Source: RGIG4034 sp045628945 (lineage in GTDB: Bacteria > Bacillota > Clostridia > Lachnospirales > Lachnospiraceae). From it: a stretch of DNA of 64,000 nt. Shown piece after piece: positions 1 through 10,114 of this stretch. The DNA lies in assembly GCA_045628945.1 (NCBI GenBank), contig JAZQQG010000046.1, positions 22,567-86,566 on the forward strand, in the 5' to 3' direction. The notes under the pieces are model-generated. The model made no database searches and was not told the origin of the DNA. It saw nothing but the letters and a program-made list of their open reading frames with translations. The translations under genes were made by a program, and so were the position numbers. How positions within the stretch are numbered: position 1 is the stretch's first letter; every line of letters begins with the position of its first letter.

Positions 1-1603
1 TGATTCGCTCCTTGTGAATCTCGTTTAAGGCCGCCACCGCCGAATCCGGGTCGAATACGGTATTCATCAGTTCTTCCATCTTGTTGAGGAAATAATTCTT
101 GCAGTCCTCACGCTTCATTAATCCCGCAAACATCGGGGAATAGCGGTTCGAGCTTTCCTTCAGTATCTGCTTCAGATTGTCGTATCGATAGCCGGTCTCG
201 GTCTGGTTGTACAGATCATAGCAGTAATCCAGGTCATGTAAAAGATAACGCCATCTTCCGTCGAACACACCGTCTCCCAGAGGTTCTCCGGCAGCAGGAA
301 CATAGCGGAAAAGTTTGTAGTTATTCTGAGGCCAGTCATTGTTGTTGATATAAATCTGGAAAGCATAATAATCCAGATAATTCTCGACATCCATGAATTT
401 GCAAAGGTCGGCGTAGACATCCTCATCGCACAGATCCAGTTTCGTCATCCAGGAATAGGTCTCATTGTACTGCTCGGACCAATGAGGTGTTACGGTATCT
501 CCGGGTTCAATTCCGTCCTCACCGCTATCGGCCTTCCATTGCTCATTTCCCTCTAACACAACGAAGGTACCCTCGCCGTCACCGTATTTCTTTTTGAAAT
601 AGGTATCGCAGTAGTTCTCATGCATCCACAGAAGACCGTAGTAATTCCGGTTCACGAAAACCGTAACCGGGATAACCGCTTCATAATCGGAGAATCCCGC
701 TGCCATAGCCAGACGCTGGTTGAACTCATCGCGAATGTAACCAAACTGGAAATCATTACCAAGATCACGTACCACAAGCTTCTTATAGGAGGCAACCGTC
801 GTCATGCCGTCTGCCGCCACCGTGCCGAATACATCGGTCTTGAAACGGTTGTTGCCATACTCGTCTCTTGCATAGAGCTTAAAGGACTTAATGACATTGC
901 CACGGGAAGCACCGCCGTAAGGACGAAGGCCCGCGTTCTGGGATAACAGAAGCGTACCCTTGGCATCAAACAGCTCCACATACACCTCACGCTCCGTTTC
1001 CTCGCCTCGCTTCTTGGCATTTTCGCCGTAAAGAGTTCCCTTAGGAGCCTGCAGAAGTTCTTCCGGGTTACCGCTTACGCACATAACCGCCGTGGAGAAA
1101 CGACTGAGCACACCCTTATTGACAAGAAACGTTCCGGTACATTCCTCGGAGAAGGAACCGTCCGGATACTCGATAATCGAGCGGACCACATGGACCTCCG
1201 GATATTTGTCATCCGTTCCGCGCTTCAACGTAATGGTGCCGGAGTAGGCCGATGTTTTCTTACGGGGATCCGAACCGTCCGTCGTAAAATAGATGGTTCC
1301 TCCCTGCTCCGGATCCGCTAAGGAAAGCGATAGCGTCTGCTCTTTTTCGTAGAACCCCGGTACCACGGAAAAAAGAATCGCGCCCTGCTCATAGTGATAC
1401 GGCTTATTCTGTTCAATGATGTGATTCACATCCAAATGCTCGTTTTCCTCATAGAGAAGCTCCCGCTCCACATCGGAAAGCGCCGATGCATCCTTCTGAT
1501 TCGTGCTAAGCATTTTCTCACGAACCGAGCCTTCCGCACATCCGACTAACATGGTGGACAGAAGCCCGATGCCGAGAATTCGTAACCAGCCTTTTTTCTT
1601 CAT
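1..1603 (-). CDS. CotH-family lipoprotein (3' end outside window)
   Basis: Open from an ATG at 1603 to the left edge, so about 534 codons are visible and the C-terminus is missing. The start has a GGAGG Shine-Dalgarno 6-7 nt upstream. The N-terminus is a lipoprotein signal peptide with Cys in MLVGC near residue 22. Residues about 75-150 resemble a chitobiase-type C-terminal (CHB_HEX) beta domain, with TIYFTTDGSDP. The rest matches the CotH kinase-like fold: YYGLLWMHENYCDTYFKKK, and LLHDLDYCYD as the expected metal-binding Asp stretch. CotH proteins are atypical kinases first known from spore coats; in clostridia, exported CotH lipoproteins are often near cell-surface or polysaccharide genes. 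It follows the cellulase gene by 13 nt and is probably cotranscribed with it. The family call is firm, the substrate unknown. Confidence 0.85.
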   Translation of the reverse strand, partial: MKKKGWLRILGIGLLSTMLVGCAEGSVREKMLSTNQKDASALSDVERELLYEENEHLDVNHIIEQNKPYHYEQGAILFSVVPGFYEKEQTLSLSLADPEQGGTIYFTTDGSDPRKKTSAYSGTITLKRGTDDKYPEVHVVRSIIEYPDGSFSEECTGTFLVNKGVLSRFSTAVMCVSGNPEELLQAPKGTLYGENAKKRGEETEREVYVELFDAKGTLLLSQNAGLRPYGGASRGNVIKSFKLYARDEYGNNRFKTDVFGTVAADGMTTVASYKKLVVRDLGNDFQFGYIRDEFNQRLAMAAGFSDYEAVIPVTVFVNRNYYGLLWMHENYCDTYFKKKYGDGEGTFVVLEGNEQWKADSGEDGIEPGDTVTPHWSEQYNETYSWMTKLDLCDEDVYADLCKFMDVENYLDYYAFQIYINNNDWPQNNYKLFRYVPAAGEPLGDGVFDGRWRYLLHDLDYCYDLYNQTETGYRYDNLKQILKESSNRYSPMFAGLMKREDCKNYFLNKMEELMNTVFDPDSAVAALNEIHKERI

Positions 1604-1616
1604 AGGAATCCTCCGT

Positions 1617-3386
1617 TTATTGAATCGTAATTGAAGTAATGGTTAGTTTTTTGCCGTAAACAATAATCCCGATATCACCGATGGTTGCATTCCCGCCGAT
1701 GGAACTGTTCCAATCCGCACCGGTGACGGTGAGGGTATTGCCACTCGCAGAGCACTGGCAGCACCAGTTCTGATCGATGGCAACATTGCCGGAAAAGGTA
1801 ACCGTAATCTTCCAATTTGCTTTGTCGGAAGAGCCGGTATTCTTTAAGCTGACATTCAACTGATAGTAATCATTCGTACCGTCATTCCAGGTATTGGAGG
1901 AAGAGACGTCCGCCGTGCAATTGGCCCCGGAACCGCTTCCGGAGATGTTGTCCGGATTGCCGGACCACTCTCCGCCTCCGGAACTGCCGGAGCTTCCGGA
2001 ATCCCCGGAGCCGCTGTCGTCCGAACCGTAGTCGGTGGTGCCCACCTTTTCCAGATCTCCGTTCATCATCTTAATGAACCATTTGCCGGAGTCCGAGAGA
2101 TCCTTCGTCGTCCAGCCGGAGGTCTTGCTTGTCTTAATTAAGGAACAGGTCTCGTTCTTATTGGACAGCTGCCAGATACAGGAGCTGATTCCCAGATCAT
2201 CCAGCAACTGCATCCACTTGGCTGCTTCCTTCTCATTGATGTTACCGCTTCCGGAAGCATTGCAGATTCCATACTCGGTAACAAAGATCGGAAGACCGCT
2301 CTTATGTGCCGAAGCGCATTTCTTGCGAAGATCGTCCTTGTGGGTATCCGCATAGAAATGCAGGGTGTACATGATGTTATCGTACTTTGTAATGGGATCC
2401 TTGGCGGCCTTGTCCACATCCTGACTCCAGGTCGGCGTACCGACAATCACGATACCATCCTCGTCATTCTCGCGAATCACACCGATGACTTCCTCTGCGT
2501 ACTTCTTGATGGTCGACCAGGAGGTACCGCCGTTGGGCTCATTACAGATTTCATAGAAAACATTGTCGTTGTCCGCATACTTCTCGGACATATACTTAAA
2601 GAATTCCTTGGCTTCTTTTTTGTGTGTGGTCGGATCGTTGTCATTCAGAATATGCCAGTCGATAATACAGTAAAGGCCAAGCTCGGTACACCAGTCCACC
2701 AGTTGACAGACCGTATCCCGCTGTGCCTGCTGTCCTTTGGCATCCTTCGTGGTATAGCCTGCATATTCCTCGGTATATACCGCGATTCGGAAAATCTGAA
2801 TTCCCCACTCGTCCTGCATGGTCTGCAGGGCCTTTTTATTATTAAATTCCGGGAACCATACAATACCGAAGCTGCTGACACCCTTTAACTGTACCGGATT
2901 GCCGTTTTGGTCCACCAGGTCTGCACCGCTAACCGCAAGTTTTCCGTAGGTTGCCACCGGCGTTCCGTTGGGCGTGGTCGGCTTCTTATCGGAATCCTTC
3001 TTGTCCGTATCCGTCTTGCCGGAGTCTTTCTTGCCGGAGTCTTTCTTATCGGAGTCTTTCTTACCTGTGTCCGTCTGATCGGAATCTGTTTTGCCATCGG
3101 TAGCGGAAGTATCCTCCTTCGAGGTCTCGTCTCCTTCCTCCACCGTCTCGTCGGTAAGCTCCTCCTCTGGATTCAATTCCTCCGATTCTTCCCCGGTTAA
3201 GCTATCCTCCCCGGTCATTCCTTCCGTCTGCGGATTCTGGATATCCCCCGCATCCGTTCCGTTTATATTCTCTTCCGAAAGCGTGGGATTCAGCTTGGAG
3301 GGTCCTTTTTTACCACAGCCGGCAAGGGCAAGAACCACTACCAGTACCAGGCACAGGAATCCTCTGTACAGTTTTCTTTTTTTCAT
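1617..3386 (-). CDS. GH5 endoglucanase lipoprotein with CBM2
   Basis: 589-residue cell-surface cellulase. A lipobox LAGC (Cys24) is followed by an acidic, Lys/Asp/Ser-rich linker (about 30-140) with repeated KKDS units. The GH5 catalytic domain spans about 145-445, with acid/base Glu283 in YEICNEPNGG, His343 in TLHFYAD and nucleophile Glu371 in FVTEYGIC. A Gly/Ser linker follows, then a cellulose-binding CBM2-like module (about 489-589, Trp-containing, with a Cys pair). The RIAVYTEE segment suggests subfamily GH5_2; that assignment is from memory of the family. Its ATG overlaps the mfd stop by one base (TAATG), so it is translationally coupled to a DNA-repair gene, and it is followed after 13 nt by the CotH gene. 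It should hydrolyse beta-1,4-glucan at the cell surface. Confidence 0.93.
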   Translation of the reverse strand: MKKRKLYRGFLCLVLVVVLALAGCGKKGPSKLNPTLSEENINGTDAGDIQNPQTEGMTGEDSLTGEESEELNPEEELTDETVEEGDETSKEDTSATDGKTDSDQTDTGKKDSDKKDSGKKDSGKTDTDKKDSDKKPTTPNGTPVATYGKLAVSGADLVDQNGNPVQLKGVSSFGIVWFPEFNNKKALQTMQDEWGIQIFRIAVYTEEYAGYTTKDAKGQQAQRDTVCQLVDWCTELGLYCIIDWHILNDNDPTTHKKEAKEFFKYMSEKYADNDNVFYEICNEPNGGTSWSTIKKYAEEVIGVIRENDEDGIVIVGTPTWSQDVDKAAKDPITKYDNIMYTLHFYADTHKDDLRKKCASAHKSGLPIFVTEYGICNASGSGNINEKEAAKWMQLLDDLGISSCIWQLSNKNETCSLIKTSKTSGWTTKDLSDSGKWFIKMMNGDLEKVGTTDYGSDDSGSGDSGSSGSSGGGEWSGNPDNISGSGSGANCTADVSSSNTWNDGTNDYYQLNVSLKNTGSSDKANWKITVTFSGNVAIDQNWCCQCSASGNTLTVTGADWNSSIGGNATIGDIGIIVYGKKLTITSITIQ

Positions 3387-6300
3387 TATGATTTCTCTCC
3401 TGTCGATTCAAACAGTAATTGCATATCCTTCATAAGTTGCAGCAAGGTATCCAGTGCCTGATCCTCGTCCTTTTCCGTATGACCGGTCGGGGCAAGCTTC
3501 AGCACAAAAATCGGTTCCTTCTGCATTGTCATCGTAAGCTTTCCGCTGTAGACAGACATTAATTTGGGTAACACGTCGACCTGCACCGGCGCCGTGGGAA
3601 GCATCTTCATTCGGATCGAGGAAGTCGATCCCTTGATCTCGGTGAGGAAGCGCTCGTGGGCCTTCATTCGTAAATAAGAAATCCGAATCAGGTTGTCTGC
3701 GGATCGCGGAACCTTCCCAAAACGGTCGAGCAATTCTCCGCGCATCTCATCGCATTCGTCCTCCGACTCCAACATGGCAATCCGCTTGTAGATTTCCAGT
3801 TTCTGTTCTTCGTTCAGAATATAATCTGCCGGGATGAACGCATTGATGTTTAAGTCGACCAGGGTCTGATAATCCATCGTAGCCGGGATTCCCTTGCGGA
3901 CACGCACGGCTTCGTTTAACATCTTGCAATACAGGTCGTAGCCAACCGCCGCCATATGTCCGTGCTGACTGGTGCCCAGAATGTTTCCGGCACCGCGAAT
4001 CTCCAGATCGCGCATGGCAATCTTGAAACCGCTTCCGAGGTCCGTAAATTCACGGATTGCCGCCAGACGTTTCTCCGCAATCTCCCGCAGCATTTTGTCT
4101 CGCTTGTACATAAGAAACGCATAGGAGGTTCGATTGCTTCGACCGACACGACCGCGAAGCTGATAGAGCTGGGACAGACCCATCTGGTCGGAGTCATGAA
4201 TAATAATCGTATTTACATTCGAGATATCCAGACCGGTCTCGATAATCGTCGTGGAAACGAGCACATCGATCTCCCCGTTAATGAAATCGTACATAATATG
4301 CTCAAGTTCGCTCTCCTTCATCTGGCCGTGTGCATAAGCCACATTGGCCTCGGGAACCATATTCTGAATGGCGGCGGCACATTCGCCGATTCCTGCCACA
4401 CGATTGAACACATAGTAGACCTGGCCGCCTCGGGACAACTCTCGTACAATGGCCTCACGCACCATTTCTTCATTGTATTCCATGACGTAGGTCTGAATCG
4501 GCTGACGCTCATCCGGAGCTTCCTCTAAGACACTCATATCACGAATACCCGCTAAGGACATATGAAGGGTACGGGGAATCGGCGTCGCCGTCAGCGTCAG
4601 TACATCAATATTCTCACGAAGCTTCTTAATCTTTTCCTTATGGCTGACACCGAAACGCTGCTCCTCGTCAATGACCAGAAGTCCCAGATCTTTGAACTGC
4701 ACGTCGGCCGACAGCAAACGATGCGTACCGATGACAATATCCGACATTCCTTTTCGCAAACGTTCAATGGATTCCTTCTGCTGGGAAGGCGATCGGAAGC
4801 GGCAGAGCAGTTCCACCGACACCGGATAATCCTTCATACGCTGCAAAAAAGTATTGTAATGCTGCTGCGCAAGAATGGTGGTCGGCACCAGAAAAGCCAC
4901 TTGTTTCCCATCCTGCACCGCCTTAAAGGCCGCACGAATCGCAATCTCGGTCTTGCCAAAACCCACGTCGCCGCAGATCAGTCGATCCATGATCTTCGTG
5001 CTCTCCATATCGGCCTTCGTCGCTTCAATTGCGGTTAACTGATCCTCCGTCTCTTCAAACGGAAACATCTCCTCAAATTCCCGCTGCCATACATTGTCCT
5101 TACTGAAGCAGAAGCCGGTAGCCTCCCGACGGGACGCGTAGAGTCTCACCAGATCGTCCGCAATCTCGTTCACCGCCTGACGAACCTTGCTCTTGGTCTT
5201 CGTCCATTCCTGGGTACCGAGCTTACTGATCTTCGGAGCCTTCTCGGCATCCGCGGAGGAATATTTCTGCAACACATCCAAACCGGTCGCGGGAACATAC
5301 AGTACCCCGCTGTCACGATACTCGATGCGCATATAATCTCGAACCGTTTTCTCGACCTCCACCTTCTCGATGCCCTTATAGACCCCGAGTCCGTGGTTCT
5401 CATGCACGACGTAATCGCCGATTTTTAACTGTGAAAAATCCTTAAGCTTCGTGCCCTTGTGTTCCTGATACTTCTTTCTCTTCTTGCGAACCGCACCGAA
5501 AATATCCGTATCCGAGATGACCACAAGCTTAAGCATCGGATATTCGAAGCCCTTGGACAGATGTCCGTAGAAGGTCATAATCTCTCCGGGCAAAAGAACA
5601 TGGTCTCGATCCTCCGAATAGAACGCAATCAGCTCCTCGTCCGTCAAATCCTTCGCCAGACGTTCCGCACGTGTTCTCGAACCGCTGATCAAAAGAATAC
5701 GATACCCGTTTTTCTTATAGGTGGCGAGATCCTTTGTCAGAGTCTCAAAGCTGTTATTGTAGGGGGCCACGCTCTTTACCTGAACGGAGCGGGTGACCTC
5801 GAAGTGAATCGGAAGTCCCGAGGACTCCAGGGCCGCCAGGGCCAACACGCAGGAGCGTTCCAGCTCCCCGAAGGTCTCACCTGCAGAACGAAGAATCTCC
5901 ATCTGGCCCGGAATCAGGTATCCCTTCTCCACCCGGGCCTTCATGCTCTCCCGGAATTCCTGTTCCACCGCATTGGCATGCTCCTTGACACGCAAGGGCT
6001 CATCCAGAATAACGATACACTTTTCTTTATCAAAAAGAGACAGGAAGGTGCCCGCCTCCGGATAGAAATAACGAATATAGCTATCCAGATTCATATAGGA
6101 TTGCAGTTCAATGACCTGGTCGCGCAGCATCTCCATCTGCTGTGAGATTCGATGAGCTTCCTCGGTATGAAACTCCTTGCGGAGGGCATCACTTATTTTT
6201 TTACCGTCGGCAAGAATTCGATTCAGGCCCTCCTGAATGCGATCCTCATCCAGAACCATTTCGGTGGCCGGGAAAATCGTAACCGACGACATCGCCTCAA

Positions 6301-6931
6301 TGGAACGCTGACTCTCAATATCGAACTTACGAATCGACTCGACATCATCGCCCCAGAGCTCGATTCGATAGGGATTCTCCTCCGTCAGATCGAAGACATC
6401 GATAATGTCACCACGGACGGCAAACTGTCCGGGAGCCTCAACCTGATAGGCCTTCTCATAGCCCATTGCCGCCAGATTACGCGAAAAGTCCTTCAGATTC
6501 AGTGCACGTCCGACCCGCGCACCGGTAATATGATTCAGATAGACCTGAACCGGCACCTGAAACTGCATCAGCGCATCAAAGGTCGTAATAACCGTACAGG
6601 GCTTGCCCTCTAAAAGTCTTCGAATCACGCGGATTCGGTCCATAACAAGATTATTGCTGTGAATATCCGCCTGGTAAAAGATCAGATCCTTTGCCGGATA
6701 ATACAGGGTCTCCCGGTCGTAGAGGAGCGCATCCTCATAGAGTTCGCGTGCCTTCTGCTCACTGAAGGTTGCAATAATTCGCTGCTCGTAGCCGGCGCCC
6801 AGTCCATCCGCGATATGTAGTTTTTGTGCATCCACACAACCGGTTACCAAAACGCGCTGTCCCTTGCGAAGTGCCGTGGACATCTCGTCGTAACCGCCCA
6901 ATTCCCGGATTGGATTCCGTAAAATCTGCAT
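3386..6931 (-). CDS. mfd: transcription-repair coupling factor Mfd
   Basis: 1181 residues, the usual full length for Mfd. It removes stalled RNA polymerase from DNA lesions and recruits UvrA. The order of parts is standard: UvrB-like N-terminal region, RNA-polymerase-interacting CarD/Tudor-like domain near residue 500 (IGDYVVHENHGLGVYKG), Walker A GDVGFGKTE near 655, DEEQ box near 755, helicase motif VI LRGRVGRSNR near 900, and a C-terminal UvrA-autoinhibition region. The ATG overlaps the pth stop by one base, and the stop overlaps the next ATG by one base, both as TAATG. The pth-mfd order is common in Firmicutes. Placement of a cellulase directly after it is not. Confidence 0.98.
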   Translation of the reverse strand: MQILRNPIRELGGYDEMSTALRKGQRVLVTGCVDAQKLHIADGLGAGYEQRIIATFSEQKARELYEDALLYDRETLYYPAKDLIFYQADIHSNNLVMDRIRVIRRLLEGKPCTVITTFDALMQFQVPVQVYLNHITGARVGRALNLKDFSRNLAAMGYEKAYQVEAPGQFAVRGDIIDVFDLTEENPYRIELWGDDVESIRKFDIESQRSIEAMSSVTIFPATEMVLDEDRIQEGLNRILADGKKISDALRKEFHTEEAHRISQQMEMLRDQVIELQSYMNLDSYIRYFYPEAGTFLSLFDKEKCIVILDEPLRVKEHANAVEQEFRESMKARVEKGYLIPGQMEILRSAGETFGELERSCVLALAALESSGLPIHFEVTRSVQVKSVAPYNNSFETLTKDLATYKKNGYRILLISGSRTRAERLAKDLTDEELIAFYSEDRDHVLLPGEIMTFYGHLSKGFEYPMLKLVVISDTDIFGAVRKKRKKYQEHKGTKLKDFSQLKIGDYVVHENHGLGVYKGIEKVEVEKTVRDYMRIEYRDSGVLYVPATGLDVLQKYSSADAEKAPKISKLGTQEWTKTKSKVRQAVNEIADDLVRLYASRREATGFCFSKDNVWQREFEEMFPFEETEDQLTAIEATKADMESTKIMDRLICGDVGFGKTEIAIRAAFKAVQDGKQVAFLVPTTILAQQHYNTFLQRMKDYPVSVELLCRFRSPSQQKESIERLRKGMSDIVIGTHRLLSADVQFKDLGLLVIDEEQRFGVSHKEKIKKLRENIDVLTLTATPIPRTLHMSLAGIRDMSVLEEAPDERQPIQTYVMEYNEEMVREAIVRELSRGGQVYYVFNRVAGIGECAAAIQNMVPEANVAYAHGQMKESELEHIMYDFINGEIDVLVSTTIIETGLDISNVNTIIIHDSDQMGLSQLYQLRGRVGRSNRTSYAFLMYKRDKMLREIAEKRLAAIREFTDLGSGFKIAMRDLEIRGAGNILGTSQHGHMAAVGYDLYCKMLNEAVRVRKGIPATMDYQTLVDLNINAFIPADYILNEEQKLEIYKRIAMLESEDECDEMRGELLDRFGKVPRSADNLIRISYLRMKAHERFLTEIKGSTSSIRMKMLPTAPVQVDVLPKLMSVYSGKLTMTMQKEPIFVLKLAPTGHTEKDEDQALDTLLQLMKDMQLLFESTGEKS

Positions 6932-7506
6932 TATCTTACTACCTTCGTATTGTATCGATTCATTGCATCATCGGTTCGATCGGACATCATGAGGAGTAAA
7001 GCCTCCATGGCATTGGCAATCGCCTCATCCAGATTCTTTTTGTCCTCACCGGCAAAATGACCAAGCACCCAATCCTTCAGATCGAACTGCTTCGGCTTCT
7101 CACCCACACCCATTTTAATGCGGGAAAAGCCTTCCGTGCCCAGATGAAGAATAATGTTCTTCAAGCCGTTATGCCCGCCGGCACTCCCCTTCTTACGAAT
7201 GCGAATCTGACCGGGATCCAGACTGATATCATCACTGATGACAATCACTTCCTCCTCCGAATCGAGATGATAGTAATCCACGATTTCCCGAAGGCTCTCT
7301 CCGCTCAGATTCATATAGGTCTGGGGTTTTGCAAGGATAACCTTCTGCCCGTCAATAACGCCCTTCCCGATGATTGCCTTATGCTTCTTCTCCGACACAC
7401 TGATTCCATATTTCGCCGCCAGTGCGTCAATCAGCATAAAGCCAACATTATGTCTTGTATTCTCATACTCTTTGCCGGGATTTCCCAGGCCTGCAATTAA
7501 GTACAT
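6931..7506 (-). CDS. pth: peptidyl-tRNA hydrolase
   Basis: 191 residues, normal for bacterial Pth, which releases peptides from peptidyl-tRNA in the cytoplasm. It shows the N-terminal AGLGNPG motif (Asn9), catalytic His19 in NTRHNVGF, PQTYMNLSG and the acidic VISDDISLD stretch, followed by the KGSAGGHNGLKN signature. The stop overlaps the mfd start by one base. The upstream SGNH-like gene ends 30 nt away on the same strand, so readthrough from the acyl cassette is possible. All expected catalytic residues are visible. Confidence 0.98.
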   Translation of the reverse strand: MYLIAGLGNPGKEYENTRHNVGFMLIDALAAKYGISVSEKKHKAIIGKGVIDGQKVILAKPQTYMNLSGESLREIVDYYHLDSEEEVIVISDDISLDPGQIRIRKKGSAGGHNGLKNIILHLGTEGFSRIKMGVGEKPKQFDLKDWVLGHFAGEDKKNLDEAIANAMEALLLMMSDRTDDAMNRYNTKVVR

Positions 7507-7536
7507 AGCGCTCTCCTGTAGCGGTCCTTGCTACTA

Positions 7537-8580
7537 TCAATTCAGGATAGTCTCATAATCGAATGCCCGATAGGTCTCACGAATTCTATTAATGAGTTCT
7601 TGATAATTCGTAGCAGTCACCAAATGATTCTCCGTCTGTATATCTCTAAATAGTAACGAATTAATCTCCGGCGAATAATGAATTACATCTTTGTAATAAT
7701 CCAGATTGGTAGTAATCGTTAGCTCATCGATATAACTATACAAACGAACATTTTCATACTGCGTCAATTCTCGAAAAGCCATCTCGATTATCTCCATCGT
7801 TTCATCCCAATCTTCCTCACTCCTCGATGCCCAGTTCAGAGCACTCATAGGAGGAAAATATAACACAAATTCCGTATTCGGATTCTCAAGAATAAACTTC
7901 ACAAAATACTTCTCAATATTCTCTTTCTCGTTTTTCCGCATTTGATCTGTTAAATGCGATTCATAAGGAACAGCTAACTGACTATCATATGCTGCCAAAG
8001 CATACTCTCTGCCATACCGGATCCCTGAATAATCATAGTAGGTCGAAAAATCCATTTTTTCACGACCCTGTATGGTATTCCTTATTCCTCTACGAGCAAA
8101 CTCTACCGTTGAGAGATTGAAAATATATTTCCAATCATTTAAATAATTATTGTCGTATAGAAAAAATGGATAATCATAACCTTCGTACCACTCATTCGTT
8201 CCGCTTGTTAATCGTCCGTAGTTGATTGAGAAAAACATAAGTTTGATATGATCATTATTCGCAAACGCGGTCTCCATCGCTCTTCCATACTCTACCGGAT
8301 TAGCACCTGGATAGATAACCTTAACTGCATCAACATGAAATGCTTCATTGAAATCCGCCAAACTACCATACTCATCATAGGAAGTACCTAACATTACTGC
8401 ATCGTAATCAAAATTCCGAAGAATTCCATCATTGATCCAACGATTATCCCCCCATTCATAGCCAAATGATTTCATGGGCTTTCTATAGTGAAAAAAAGGA
8501 TCCACTACAACTATCAACCCTCCCAGGAGAATTGTTGGAATAAATACTATTATCAATTTTATGATTAATTTTTTCATCAC
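7537..8580 (-). CDS. membrane-anchored SGNH-like protein, MBOAT partner
   Basis: 347 residues with one N-terminal membrane segment (about 3-26) and an extracytoplasmic body. It has an SGNH-like arrangement: Ser67 in MLGTSYDEYG and a C-terminal Asp298-x-x-His301 in YKDVIHYSPE. That layout is what proteins paired with MBOAT acyltransferases, such as DltD- or AlgX/AlgJ-like partners, use to pass or hydrolyse acyl groups. Its ATG overlaps the MBOAT stop by one base, which supports a joint function. It is probably the extracellular acyl-transfer step onto a wall polymer or exopolysaccharide. The catalytic assignment is inferred from motifs and context, and no substrate can be named. Confidence 0.7.
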   Translation of the reverse strand: MMKKLIIKLIIVFIPTILLGGLIVVVDPFFHYRKPMKSFGYEWGDNRWINDGILRNFDYDAVMLGTSYDEYGSLADFNEAFHVDAVKVIYPGANPVEYGRAMETAFANNDHIKLMFFSINYGRLTSGTNEWYEGYDYPFFLYDNNYLNDWKYIFNLSTVEFARRGIRNTIQGREKMDFSTYYDYSGIRYGREYALAAYDSQLAVPYESHLTDQMRKNEKENIEKYFVKFILENPNTEFVLYFPPMSALNWASRSEEDWDETMEIIEMAFRELTQYENVRLYSYIDELTITTNLDYYKDVIHYSPEINSLLFRDIQTENHLVTATNYQELINRIRETYRAFDYETILN

Positions 8581-10103
8581 TAAAATCCTGCATAAATAAA
8601 GTTGCTAACTGATCCCAAAATAGTAAATGCAACAGACAATACCACAACCCAGTAAATGCACCAACGTAGCAACAACGGTTTGGTATTTATCACCTCAACG
8701 GTCTTTCGTCCGGAATACAAAATATACTCCTCAAACACCATATTAATCACAGCAATGAGCAATAATATGACACCTAACACGCCACCAAATCCCATCAACG
8801 AAACTCCATGCATATGAATCGTTGAATAGAGCCCCATTGGTGAGAGGCTTACATGATTTGAGAAAATGCAACGCAACACCCGAATTCCCGATGCAATGGA
8901 TTCCGCTTTAAAAAAGACAAAACCAACTGTAAGCAACAGAATTGTTCGAATAACACGAAAAGCATCAAACCACACCTTTTTCTCCAGATGAAAGCGTTGC
9001 CGCAAGGTTGCAAAGAATGGTTCCATAATCTGCCCCATTACAATGATAAACCAGAACCACAAACCTTCGCCCAGAACATATTTCCAATCACTTCCATGCC
9101 AGATGCCCATTGCAGTCCACACAAAAAACATTGCAATATAGGAAGGCACTTTTTTTCCTTGCTTTTTACCAAAGATTTTCTTCGCTCTTGTTCCAACCGC
9201 TATCAAAAAGCGTGACTTCAATAGCGGATTCATAATATAGTCGCGTAAAAAACTACCTAAAGTAATATGCCAACGATTCCAAAACTCTCGAACATTTTTA
9301 GACAACAACGGCGCATCAAAATTCTCCGTTAATGTAATCCCCATACATTGGGAAATTCCGATAACGATATCCATGCATCCAGAAAAATCCGCATACAACA
9401 CAAAGAGATACAAAACAGCAGACATCGCTACCCATACCCCATTGTATTCGGAAGGATTATAGAAAATCGCATCCACCAAAATTGCCAACCGACCGGCCAC
9501 CAAGAGTTTCTTGCACAGTCCCCAAGCTGTACGTTTTAGACCGTTAACAACTCTTGCATATTCAAATCGATGTTCCGCGAACAGTTGCGCTCCCAGTTGC
9601 CCATGCCGCGAGATAGGTCCGGAAATCATCTGCGGGAAGAAAATCATATACAGAAGTAATTTCAACGGATTATTTTCACTTATCGTTACACTCCAATAAA
9701 CATCCAAAAGATAGGAAATCATCTGAAGTGTATAGAAACTAATTGCAAACGGAGCAACAAAATGGACATGCTGTATTTTGGTCTTGGGCCAAAAAAGTCT
9801 AATTGTATCTATTCCTAGATTTGTATATTTCAAAATCGCCAAAATAGCTATGTTGGTTATGAGTATCGCTACTACAACCAGTTTTTTGTGCCTTGAACTC
9901 TCTTTTGAAATATAATGCGCTCCCCAATAAGTACTCAACCAACCAATTGCCACGTATATCAATGCGTAAAAAGGGCAGTTTAGGATATAGAATCCTATAC
10001 TACCCCCTAGTAACATAATCCATTGTAGCGATTTTGGAACAATCAGATAAAGAACCAAAAAAGCAAACAATACGATATAAAACAAGCAAGATGTAATCTC
10101 CAT
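8580..10103 (-). CDS. MBOAT family O-acyltransferase
   Basis: 507-residue polytopic membrane protein of the AlgI/DltB type. Diagnostic stretches are REFWNRWHITLGSFLRDYI near residue 280, the conserved His in GIWHGSDWKYV near 336, and FPQMISGPI in the central part. MBOAT proteins move activated acyl groups across the membrane to an extracellular acceptor. It lies between an acyl carrier protein gene and an SGNH-like gene with tiny gaps or overlaps, so the likely donor is the acyl-ACP made by the cassette. It could serve D-alanyl-type or other acylation, but no dltA or dltC homologue is seen; the FkbH neighbour argues for a different acyl group. Confidence 0.92.
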   Translation of the reverse strand: MEITSCLFYIVLFAFLVLYLIVPKSLQWIMLLGGSIGFYILNCPFYALIYVAIGWLSTYWGAHYISKESSRHKKLVVVAILITNIAILAILKYTNLGIDTIRLFWPKTKIQHVHFVAPFAISFYTLQMISYLLDVYWSVTISENNPLKLLLYMIFFPQMISGPISRHGQLGAQLFAEHRFEYARVVNGLKRTAWGLCKKLLVAGRLAILVDAIFYNPSEYNGVWVAMSAVLYLFVLYADFSGCMDIVIGISQCMGITLTENFDAPLLSKNVREFWNRWHITLGSFLRDYIMNPLLKSRFLIAVGTRAKKIFGKKQGKKVPSYIAMFFVWTAMGIWHGSDWKYVLGEGLWFWFIIVMGQIMEPFFATLRQRFHLEKKVWFDAFRVIRTILLLTVGFVFFKAESIASGIRVLRCIFSNHVSLSPMGLYSTIHMHGVSLMGFGGVLGVILLLIAVINMVFEEYILYSGRKTVEVINTKPLLLRWCIYWVVVLSVAFTILGSVSNFIYAGF

Positions 10104-10114
10104 GATTATTCCAC

